Source: UBA5359 sp028699365 [NCBI: bacterium]
Lineage (GTDB): Bacteria; UBP13; UBA5359
Assembly (NCBI GenBank): GCA_028699365.1
Contig: JAQVUQ010000207.1
Span: 1-5,438, forward strand
DNA length: 5,438 bases
Direction of reading: 5' to 3'
Shown here one piece after another: positions 1-5,438 of the stretch. The notes under the pieces are model-generated. The model made no database searches. It was not told the origin of the DNA and was given only the letters and a program-made list of their open reading frames with translations. Numbering within the stretch: position 1 is the stretch's first letter; every line of letters begins with the position of its first letter. Position numbers and translations under genes: made by a program.

Positions 1-811
<811 letters not shown>

Positions 812-820
812 TCCTTCCGT

Positions 821-827
821 CTCCTCC
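821..827 (-). promoter_or_regulatory. Strong Shine-Dalgarno of tuf
   Basis: The coding strand reads AAAGGAGGAG ending 9 bases before the tuf ATG, a nearly full match to the anti-Shine-Dalgarno sequence. A second purine run, GGAAGGA, directly abuts the ATG. This supports the ATG at 811 as the start and fits high translation of EF-Tu. Confidence 0.85.
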
Positions 828-884
828 TTTGATCACGGTCGGAGCACGTCCTCCCGCATCAAAACTCAATATTGCAAGAATTTA

Positions 885-2963
885 CTAACTCTTGGTACTG
901 CCTATAATTTCCTGCGCTATGCTTGCCGGTACTTCAGCAAAGTGCGCAAACTCCATACTGTATGTCGCCCTGCCCTGTGTTCTGGAACGCAAATCCGTAG
1001 CGTAACCGAACATCTTGGACAGCGGAACGATGGCCACTACTTCATGAACATTGCTCATCGGCTGCCGCATCTGCTCCACGTGACCTCTTCTGGAGTTGAG
1101 ATCGCCCATTACATCGCCAAGATACTCTTCCGGCGTGGTGACCTCTACTCTCATGACCGGCTCCTTGATGATAGGCGAGGCTTTCTTGACTGCCGCCTGC
1201 AAGGCCATGGAACCGGCGATTTTGAAAGCCATCTCGGAAGAATCCACCGGGTGGAAAGAGCCGTCATATAAAGTTACTTTGATATCGATAAGGTTGTAGC
1301 CGGCCAGAATGCCTCTCTCCATGGCCTCTCTGGCACCAGCCTCGACCGCGGGAATATACTCCCTGGGAACAACGCCGCCGACAATAGCATTGACGAATTC
1401 GAATCCTTTTCCGGGCTCAATCGGCTCAACTTCCAGCCACACATGGCCAAACTGTCCACGGCCGCCGGTCTGGCGAATAAATCGTCCTTCAGCCTTCGCG
1501 GCAGAAGTAATGGTCTCTTTATAGTTAACCTGTGGTGCACCGACATTGGCATCAACGCCGAATTCACGCATCAGCCTGTCTATAATTATCTCCAGATGGA
1601 GCTCACCCATACCTCTTATGATGGTCTGTCCCGTATCTTCATCTACAAAGGTCCTGAAAGTCGGGTCTTCCTCAGCCAGCTTTACCAGCGAGGCACCCAT
1701 CTTATCCTGGTCAACCTTCGTCTTCGGCTCAATAGCCACTGAAATTACCGGTTCAGGAAACTCTATGGCTTCAAGAATGATAGGCGCGGTGTCGCTGCAG
1801 AGCGTATCGCCGGTAGAGGTGACTTTAAGCCCTACGGCACCGAGTATATCCCCGGCGTAAGCAACATCGACCTCTTCACGCTTATTGGCATGCATCCTGA
1901 GTATGCGACCGATACGCTCGCGCTTTCCCTTGACGGAGTTATATATGTAAGACCCGCTGGGGAGGTTACCGGAATAAACCCTGAAGAAGGTCAACTTTCC
2001 CACATAAGGATCCGTGGCAATCTTGAAGGCTAAGGCACTGAAAGGCTCGTCATCTGCCGCCTTTCGTGAAATGACCTCGTTGGATTGCGGGTCCATCCCC
2101 TCCACATCCGCGACATCCAGTGGTGAAGGCAGATAGCTTATTACTGCATCCAGCAACGGCTGAACACCCTTGTTCTTGAAGGAAGATCCGCAAAACACGG
2201 GTACAACCTGAGCACTCAAAGTTGCCAGCCTGATGCCGTGCCGGATCTCGTCATCCGTCAGCTCTTCGCCGTCGAGATACTTGGCCATAAGGACATCGTC
2301 CGCTTCGGCGGCAGCCTCGAGGATACGCTCCCTGGCCGCCAGGGCGACAGACATCATCTCTTCCGGCACATCCTGAACCTCGAACTCGGTTCCCAGCGTC
2401 TCCGTGTAAACGTAAGCCTTCATCGCAACAAGATCTATCATGCCGCGGAAGACATCCTCGGCACCTATCGGCAATTGCAGCGCCAGAGCATTGCTGCCCA
2501 ATCTGCTGCGTATGCTTTCAACAACCTTATTGAAATCGGCGCCCGTCCTGTCCATCTTGTTCACGAACGCTACTCTGGGCACGGCATAACGGTTTGCCTG
2601 GCGCCATACGGTTTCAGACTGCGGCTGAACACCGCCCACGGCGCAGAATATAGCCACTACTCCATCCAGAACTCTAAGGGAACGCTCGACTTCGACGGTA
2701 AAGTCCACATGTCCGGGAGTATCGATAATGTTGATATTATAACCATCCCAGAGACAAGAAGTAGCAGCGGATGTAATTGTGATACCCCGCTCCTGCTCCT
2801 GCACCATCCAGTCCATGGTGGCTTCGCCCTCATGGACCTCGCCGATACGGTGTACTTTTCCCGTATAGAAGAGTATCCGCTCGGTAGTCGTAGTCTTACC
2901 GGCATCTATATGTGCGGCAATACCTATATTACGTATTTTATCCAGATCAAAAACTCTTGCCAT
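885..2963 (-). CDS. fusA: Translation elongation factor G (EF-G), complete
   Basis: EF-G is the GTPase that moves tRNAs and mRNA through the ribosome after peptide bond formation, and it also acts with RRF in ribosome recycling. The 692 residues match the usual length of about 690-705. The G domain shows P-loop AHIDAGKT (17-24), switch I RGITIT (59-64), DTPGH (81-85) with the catalytic His85, NKMD (135-138) and the G5 region GSSFKNKG (259-266). The G' subdomain lies between NKMD and G5. Domains II-V follow, including domain IV with loop [11 protein letters not shown] and the tip loop around [12 protein letters not shown], and a C-terminal domain V with [14 protein letters not shown]. The ATG at 2963 gives the conserved [20 protein letters not shown] beginning, with AGAGGT 11 bases upstream. 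It starts 33 bases after rpsG and ends 73 bases before tuf. Nothing is broken. It is bacterial-type canonical EF-G, not the diverged EF-G2 or a TetM-like protection protein. Confidence 0.98.
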   Translation of the reverse strand: MARVFDLDKIRNIGIAAHIDAGKTTTTERILFYTGKVHRIGEVHEGEATMDWMVQEQERGITITSAATSCLWDGYNINIIDTPGHVDFTVEVERSLRVLDGVVAIFCAVGGVQPQSETVWRQANRYAVPRVAFVNKMDRTGADFNKVVESIRSRLGSNALALQLPIGAEDVFRGMIDLVAMKAYVYTETLGTEFEVQDVPEEMMSVALAARERILEAAAEADDVLMAKYLDGEELTDDEIRHGIRLATLSAQVVPVFCGSSFKNKGVQPLLDAVISYLPSPLDVADVEGMDPQSNEVISRKAADDEPFSALAFKIATDPYVGKLTFFRVYSGNLPSGSYIYNSVKGKRERIGRILRMHANKREEVDVAYAGDILGAVGLKVTSTGDTLCSDTAPIILEAIEFPEPVISVAIEPKTKVDQDKMGASLVKLAEEDPTFRTFVDEDTGQTIIRGMGELHLEIIIDRLMREFGVDANVGAPQVNYKETITSAAKAEGRFIRQTGGRGQFGHVWLEVEPIEPGKGFEFVNAIVGGVVPREYIPAVEAGAREAMERGILAGYNLIDIKVTLYDGSFHPVDSSEMAFKIAGSMALQAAVKKASPIIKEPVMRVEVTTPEEYLGDVMGDLNSRRGHVEQMRQPMSNVHEVVAIVPLSKMFGYATDLRSRTQGRATYSMEFAHFAEVPASIAQEIIGSTKS

Positions 2964-2974
2964 TCGGACCCATT

Positions 2975-2980
2975 ACCTCT
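2975..2980 (-). promoter_or_regulatory. Shine-Dalgarno of fusA
   Basis: AGAGGT on the coding strand lies 11 bases before the fusA ATG, a slightly long spacing. An out-of-frame ATG (2973-2971) sits one base after this motif, too close to be initiated from it, and opens only an eight-codon frame. The 33-base rpsG-fusA gap is otherwise AT-rich with no terminator. Confidence 0.5.
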
Positions 2981-2996
2981 ATCTTAATATCTTAAA

Positions 2997-3467
2997 TTAC
3001 CATCTGTAATGAGCAAAAGCCTTGTTGGCTTCAGCCATTTTGTGAGTATCCTCACGCTTCTTTATGGTTGCACCCAGACCCTGAGCGGCATCCATGAGTT
3101 CACCTGACAACTTCTCATGCATACTCTTCCCCGGGCGCTTGCGTGCAAACCCCAGCATCCATCTTATGGCCAGTGCGATCCTGCGATCAGGCCTGACCTC
3201 GATCGGCACCTGATACGTAGCTCCACCGACACGCCGCGACTTGACTTCTATAACGGGTGCGGCATTCTTGATGGCATCTTCGAAAACCTCGATCGGGTCA
3301 CGACCGCTCTTCTCTCTGATAGTTTCCATAGACTGATAGAATATATCCTCAGCTATGCTCTTTTTGCCCCGCTGCATCAGGTTGTTGATAAACCGCCCCA
3401 CTAACTGGCTGTTATAAACGGGGTCAGGTGTAATCTCTCTTCTGGGTACTGCGCCTTTCCTTGGCAT
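2997..3467 (-). CDS. rpsG: 30S ribosomal protein S7
   Basis: S7 binds the 3' major domain of 16S rRNA, starts assembly of the 30S head, and contacts mRNA and the E-site tRNA. The 156 residues are the standard bacterial length. It begins [16 protein letters not shown] and runs through the conserved core ([20 protein letters not shown] at about residues 67-86, VEVRP-like IEVRPDRR, and ALRW-like [12 protein letters not shown]), ending [14 protein letters not shown], the usual C-terminus of the short S7 form. It sits 15 bases after the rpsL stop, which suggests coupled translation. The Shine-Dalgarno is atypical: the 15-base gap offers GGGGGTTG rather than a standard GGAGG. In E. coli S7 is the autoregulator of its operon by binding the rpsL-rpsG gap. 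The gap here is too short for that element, so any feedback would need another site. Confidence 0.98.
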   Translation of the reverse strand: MPRKGAVPRREITPDPVYNSQLVGRFINNLMQRGKKSIAEDIFYQSMETIREKSGRDPIEVFEDAIKNAAPVIEVKSRRVGGATYQVPIEVRPDRRIALAIRWMLGFARKRPGKSMHEKLSGELMDAAQGLGATIKKREDTHKMAEANKAFAHYRW

Positions 3468-3482
3468 TATTCAACCCCCATA

Positions 3483-3854
3483 TTATTTCGGCCTCTTGGT
3501 GCCGTATTTAGAGCGACTCTGACGTCTGTCGGCAGTACCGGCAGTATCAAGCGTGCCCCTTATTATATGATAACGAATACCAGGTAAATCCTTTACCCTG
3601 CCGCCGCGTATAAGCACTACGGAGTGCTCCTGCAGGTTATGTCCGATACCGGGAATATAAGCCGTGACTTCTATTCCGTTAGTGAGTCGGACTCTGGCAA
3701 CTTTACGCAAAGCCGAGTTCGGCTTTTTCGGTGTGGTGGTATAAACCCTGGTGCATACGCCTCGCTTCTGCGGCGATCCCTTCAAAGCAGGAGCGTCTGT
3801 CTTCTTGATTATGGGCTCCCTTTTCTTTCTGACCAGTTGTGCTATGGTCGGCAT
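3483..3854 (-). CDS. rpsL: 30S ribosomal protein S12
   Basis: S12 lies at the decoding centre of the 30S subunit and helps control translational accuracy; it is the classic streptomycin target region. With the start at 3854 the protein is 123 residues, the usual length, beginning [14 protein letters not shown]. Conserved segments visible are [20 protein letters not shown] (29-48), [15 protein letters not shown] (71-85), [11 protein letters not shown] (86-96) and the end [11 protein letters not shown]. Counting the initiator Met, Lys43 and Lys88 (E. coli K42 and K87) are unchanged, so no common streptomycin-resistance substitution is visible. Asp89 is the residue beta-methylthiolated in many bacteria. 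A longer in-frame reading from 3956 would add 34 residues but lacks a Shine-Dalgarno, is not S12-like, and runs through two hairpins, so I rejected it. It is the first gene of the str operon here, behind its own promoter and a long leader. Confidence 0.98.
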   Translation of the reverse strand: MPTIAQLVRKKREPIIKKTDAPALKGSPQKRGVCTRVYTTTPKKPNSALRKVARVRLTNGIEVTAYIPGIGHNLQEHSVVLIRGGRVKDLPGIRYHIIRGTLDTAGTADRRQSRSKYGTKRPK

Positions 3855-3861
3855 ACTCTGA

Positions 3862-3868
3862 CTCCCTT
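3862..3868 (-). promoter_or_regulatory. Shine-Dalgarno fixing the rpsL start
   Basis: AAGGGAG on the coding strand lies 7 bases before the ATG at 3854, an ideal spacing. The alternative in-frame ATG at 3956 has no purine-rich motif before it. This and S12 homology decide the start. Confidence 0.8.
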
Positions 3869-3882
3869 CGTTATCCCGCCCT

Positions 3883-3894
3883 CCTTCCGGAAGG
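3883..3894 (-). repeat. Palindrome/hairpin close to the rpsL ribosome-binding site
   Basis: CCTTCCGGAAGG is a perfect 12-base palindrome that can fold as CCTT-CCGG-AAGG, with GCC/GGC pairs possibly extending it beyond a small internal loop. It ends about 15 bases before the Shine-Dalgarno. It could influence translation initiation or be part of the attenuator; function is not shown by the sequence. Confidence 0.45.
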
Positions 3895-3909
3895 CGGCCC
3901 GGATAAATT

Positions 3910-3938
3910 AAGCCCCTCACGCAACGCATGAGGGGCTT
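3910..3938 (-). terminator. Terminator- or attenuator-like hairpin in the rpsL leader
   Basis: On the transcribed strand AAGCCCCTCA (3938-3929) pairs perfectly with TGAGGGGCTT (3919-3910), a 10-bp GC-rich stem. Its 9-base loop can form two further inner pairs. TTAATTTAT overlaps and follows the stem, only a moderately U-rich tail. It lies downstream of the strong rpsL promoter and only 55 bases before rpsL, with no promoter between. It therefore cannot simply end rpoC transcription without also affecting rpsL. I favour a leaky terminator or attenuator, or a stability/processing hairpin. Confidence 0.55.
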
Positions 3939-4052
3939 GATAGCATGCATAAACATGGTAAGCCGTTAGACGTTACGCATCGGTAATATAATCCATCACA
4001 TTTCTCTTATCGGTCGGTCGCAAAAACTCCCCACCCGTTTTGATCGCTGCCT

Positions 4053-4065
4053 CCGGCCAGGCCGG
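4053..4065 (-). repeat. GC-rich leader hairpin
   Basis: CCGGC and GCCGG flank a three-base loop (CTG on the RNA). It lies two bases downstream of the T-run that follows the 4068-4085 hairpin. The two could stack within the domain closed by the TTGATCG/CGATCAA pairing. Confidence 0.4.
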
Positions 4066-4067
4066 AA

Positions 4068-4085
4068 AAACACTCTTCAGTGTTT
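4068..4085 (-). terminator. Small hairpin followed by a T-run early in the rpsL leader
   Basis: On the transcribed strand AAACACT-GAAG-AGTGTTT forms a 7-bp stem with a four-base loop, and two further T residues follow, giving a TTTTT run that overlaps the stem. It is about 40-55 nt after the predicted transcription start. The arrangement resembles a small intrinsic terminator, but the stem is AT-rich and weak, so it may be only a pause or structural element of the leader. Confidence 0.35.
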
Positions 4086-4128
4086 GTGACGCAAGGTTCG
4101 ATCAATTAAGCGTCAAATGGACCTACCT

Positions 4129-4157
4129 ATATTATCACGAGCATTCAAGGCTGTCAA
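4129..4157 (-). promoter_or_regulatory. Sigma-70-type promoter for rpsL-rpsG-fusA-tuf
   Basis: The -35 box TTGACA (4157-4152) is a perfect consensus and the -10 box TAATAT (4134-4129) matches four of six positions of TATAAT, keeping the key TA start and final T, with an optimal 17-base spacer. An AAAAAA tract (4161-4166) lies just upstream of the -35 box, like the proximal half of an UP element. No other site in the rpoC-rpsL gap combines both boxes. Transcription is predicted to start near 4122. This makes the str operon independent, at least in part, of the rpoBC promoter. Confidence 0.85.
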
Positions 4158-4167
4158 CGCTTTTTTA

Positions 4168-4182
4168 AGGCACAAAGGCACA
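4168..4182 (+). repeat. Intergenic short repeat, copy 1
   Basis: AGGCACAAAGGCACA, itself a tandem of GGCACAAA-like units. It is identical over 15 bases to copy 2, which lies 40 bases further on, and sits directly upstream of the A-tract and -35 box of the rpsL promoter. Confidence 0.8.
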
Positions 4183-4207
4183 GAACTGAAAGCGTGTATT
4201 CCAAGTC

Positions 4208-4222
4208 AGGCACAAAGGCACA
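4208..4222 (+). repeat. Intergenic short repeat, copy 2
   Basis: AGGCACAAAGGCACA, identical to copy 1 and in the same orientation. The next bases (AAG) continue the pattern, so this copy reads as two units and the beginning of a third (GGCACAAAGGCACAAAG). Confidence 0.8.
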
Positions 4223-4263
4223 AAGTTTCAGCATAGCTGCCCAAGTATTATAGAACCAAGCCC

Positions 4264-4288
4264 AAGAATTACGCTTGAAGTAATACTT
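4264..4288. repeat. Imperfect AT-rich stem-loop behind rpoC
   Basis: AAGAATTAC (4264-4272) and GTAATACTT (4280-4288) pair in eight of nine positions around a seven-base loop. TAATACTT can alternatively pair with AAGTATTA at 4243-4250. It is weak and without a T-run, so I do not call it a terminator; it may contribute to an rpoC mRNA 3' end. Confidence 0.35.
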
Positions 4289-4310
4289 ACAAACGGACCG
4301 AAACCCTCTA

Positions 4311-4323
4311 TGCCTTTGTGCCT
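4311..4323 (-). repeat. Intergenic short repeat, inverted copy 3
   Basis: TGCCTTTGTGCCT on the plus strand is the exact reverse complement of AGGCACAAAGGCA, the first 13 bases of copies 1 and 2. It lies 16 bases after the rpoC stop. In the rpoC transcript it could form a 13-bp helix with either of the other copies, with loops of about 90 or 130 nt. Confidence 0.8.
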
Positions 4324-4339
4324 GTCGTGCAAACGTACC

Positions 4340-5438
4340 CTATTCAAGCACCGCTTCATTTTCAGCCTCAGGAACGGCTACGTCGGTCGCTTCCGCAACA
4401 GGCTCCAGCCCCTGATCAGCAGCCATATCCTCAACGATTTCATCCGTTACGGCATCCTGCCCCAGTTCCGCCACTATATTCTCTTCCAGGCTCTGAGCAC
4501 CGGGCACGAAGATGTCCACATTCTTGTAACGCGGCATTCCCGTCCCTGCCGGTATCAGCTTTCCGATAATGACGTTCTCCTTGAGGCCGATCAACGAGTC
4601 TCCCTTGCCCTTGGTGGATGCATCCGTCAGAACCCTGGTCGTCTCCTGGAAGGATGCCGCCGACAGGAAGCTGTCCGTAGCCAGTGAAGCCTTGGTAATG
4701 CCCAGCAGGATAGGCTTGGCGCTGGCCGGCTCGCCGCCATCGGCCAGAACTCTGTTGTTCTCATCCTCGAACGCGAACGTATCTATCAGTTCGCCCGGCA
4801 GGAAATCGGTGTCCCCGATATCCTCCACGCGTACCTTCCGCAGCATCTGCCGCACTACCACTTCGATATGCTTATCATTGATATCCACACCCTGTGAACG
4901 GTAGACGGATTGTACCTCGCGGACCATATAATTCTGGACTTCCTGAACACCTCTGATGTTAAGGACGTCGTGAGGATTTATGGAACCCTCGGTCAAACGA
5001 TCTCCGGGAAGAACCTCATCCCCGTTAACCACCTCAAGGCGTGCGCCGTAGGGAACGGTGTAAGCCTTCTCCTCATCGTCTTCCGATTTAATAATTATCT
5101 TACGAAGGCCTTTAACCTCAGCAATTTCAACAATACCCTTCATATCGCTGACAATAGCCAGTCCCTTGGGCTTGCGGGCCTCAAAGAGCTCTTCCACACG
5201 GGGCAGACCCTGTGTGATATCCTCGCCTCGCAACGCCACGCCGCCGGTATGGAAAGTACGCATGGTCAACTGAGTGCCCGGCTCACCGATCGACTGAGCG
5301 GCGATGATACCTACAGCCTCACCGATCTCCGCCATAGTACCCGTTGCCAGATCCCGTCCATAGCAGGCTGCACATATTCCGAACCTGGTGCGGCAGGTCA
5401 ATGCGGAACGGACCTTAACGGCTTTGATCCCGGCCTCT
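4340..5438 (-). CDS. rpoC: DNA-directed RNA polymerase subunit beta', C-terminal part, truncated by the window edge
   Basis: RpoC forms, with RpoB, the catalytic cleft of RNA polymerase. Visible are 365 codons to the stop at 4340-4342; the frame stays open to the right edge, so the gene begins outside the window. Visible residues start [20 protein letters not shown]. Cys15, Cys22 and Cys25 (C-x6-C-x2-C) are the last three ligands of the second zinc site. They are followed by YGRDL and the trigger-loop region [20 protein letters not shown] with FHTGG; His63 is the conserved trigger-loop histidine. The chain goes straight on to [20 protein letters not shown], so the large SI3 insertion of E. 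coli is absent. [20 protein letters not shown] and KLIPAGTG are the usual C-terminal region near the omega-binding part. The last roughly 45 residues are acidic and Ala/Glu-rich (ending EAENEAVLE), a variable tail. A TTG at 5399-5401 is an internal Leu codon, not the start. Confidence 0.98.
   Translation of the reverse strand, partial: EAGIKAVKVRSALTCRTRFGICAACYGRDLATGTMAEIGEAVGIIAAQSIGEPGTQLTMRTFHTGGVALRGEDITQGLPRVEELFEARKPKGLAIVSDMKGIVEIAEVKGLRKIIIKSEDDEEKAYTVPYGARLEVVNGDEVLPGDRLTEGSINPHDVLNIRGVQEVQNYMVREVQSVYRSQGVDINDKHIEVVVRQMLRKVRVEDIGDTDFLPGELIDTFAFEDENNRVLADGGEPASAKPILLGITKASLATDSFLSAASFQETTRVLTDASTKGKGDSLIGLKENVIIGKLIPAGTGMPRYKNVDIFVPGAQSLEENIVAELGQDAVTDEIVEDMAADQGLEPVAEATDVAVPEAENEAVLE

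Larger units (their letters stand above)
3855..4122 (-). promoter_or_regulatory. Long structured 5' leader of the rpsL (str) operon mRNA
   Basis: If transcription starts about 7 bases after the -10 box, near 4122, the rpsL mRNA carries a leader of about 268 nt with no convincing reading frame. In order on the RNA: a possible GACGC/GCGTC stem (4110-4114 with 4088-4092); AAACACT/AGTGTTT with GAAG loop (4068-4085); CCGGC/GCCGG (4053-4065); AAAAC/GTTTT (4023-4041); a 10-pair GC-rich hairpin (3910-3938); and a palindrome CCTTCCGGAAGG (3883-3894) just before the Shine-Dalgarno. TTGATCG (4099-4105) and CGATCAA (4040-4046) are exactly complementary and could close a multi-branched domain around the second and third hairpins; this would compete with the first stem. 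The leader looks like a cis-regulatory or attenuation region. The regulator is unknown: an r-protein such as S7 or S12 is a guess, and I do not recognise a named Rfam family. Confidence 0.5.
4158..4339. other. Intergenic stretch between rpoC and the rpsL promoter, no gene
   Basis: About 180 bases after the rpoC stop contain no credible reading frame with a ribosome-binding site and no tRNA or known RNA that I recognise. They hold three copies of a GGCACAAAG-type repeat, an imperfect AT-rich stem-loop, a short direct repeat (GCCCAAGTATTA at 4239-4250 and GCCCAAGAATTA at 4260-4271), and a lone minus-strand TATAAT at 4247-4252 without a matching -35 box. I see no classical terminator with a U-tract behind rpoC, so read-through into the str operon is possible. 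Confidence 0.6.

Noticed and set aside
881-908. Possible plus-strand promoter: TATAAT at 903-908 with TTTACT 16 bases upstream
   Set aside because: The -35 match is only four of six, it lies inside the fusA 3' end, and there is no gene on that strand to serve. Chance occurrence is likely.
2949-2973. Short upstream frame starting at the ATG at 2973 before fusA
   Set aside because: Only eight codons, and the Shine-Dalgarno is a single base away, too close for initiation.
2238-2987. Plus-strand open frame of 249 codons opposite the 5' half of fusA
   Set aside because: It is wholly antisense to a highly conserved gene, its product resembles no family I know, and it is best explained as an open shadow of fusA codon bias.
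3855-3956. In-frame N-terminal extension of S12 starting at the ATG at 3956 (34 extra residues)
   Set aside because: No Shine-Dalgarno precedes that ATG, the extra residues do not resemble S12, the stretch contains two hairpins, and the ATG at 3854 has an ideal ribosome-binding site and gives the family's normal length.
3966-3992. Plus-strand TATAAT at 3987-3992 in the rpsL leader
   Set aside because: No acceptable -35 box lies at 15-19 bases and no plus-strand gene follows.
4247-4252. Minus-strand TATAAT behind rpoC as a second rpsL promoter
   Set aside because: No -35-like hexamer at 16-18 bases and no extended -10 TGn; far weaker than the promoter at 4129-4157.
4168-4323. CRISPR array reading of the GGCACAAAG repeats
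   Set aside because: Only three short copies, irregular spacing, one inverted, and low-complexity units; no cas gene nearby.

Overview
The window holds the junction between the end of the RNA polymerase rpoBC unit and the str (streptomycin) operon of a bacterium. Everything recognisable is on the minus strand, so the genes read from right to left: rpoC (3' part, cut by the right edge), rpsL, rpsG, fusA, and tuf (5' part, cut by the left edge). All five encode core transcription or translation proteins, and all look intact apart from the edge truncations. The plus strand carries no convincing gene.

The organism is a bacterium with roughly mid-50s percent GC. RpoC lacks the large trigger-loop insertion of gammaproteobacteria, S12 ends in YGTKRPK, and EF-Tu carries a cysteine-rich loop. 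From memory these fit Chloroflexota, possibly a Dehalococcoidia-like lineage. That placement is inference only, because no search could be run. Highly expressed genes here use ATA (Ile) and AGA (Arg) freely.

Layout: 4340-5438 is the RpoC C-terminal part, with the last three cysteines of the second zinc site, the trigger loop and an acidic tail. 3855-4339 is a 485-base gap. Its rpoC-proximal half holds three copies of a short GGCACAAAG-type repeat, one of them inverted. Its rpsL-proximal half holds a near-perfect sigma-70 promoter (TTGACA, 17 bases, TAATAT) and a leader of about 268 nt with several hairpins, one of which resembles an attenuator or terminator. 3483-3854 is rpsL, 2997-3467 rpsG, 885-2963 fusA, and 1-811 tuf. 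The gaps inside the str operon are 15, 33 and 73 bases, with no clear internal terminator, so co-transcription from the rpsL promoter is likely.

The genes work together in making protein. S12 and S7 are 30S subunit proteins of the decoding and mRNA/tRNA-binding regions, EF-Tu delivers aminoacyl-tRNA, EF-G drives translocation, and RpoC is the catalytic beta' subunit of the polymerase that makes the mRNA. I see no unknown gene system. The points most worth a second look are the structured rpsL leader, the four-cysteine loop in EF-Tu, and the intergenic repeat family.
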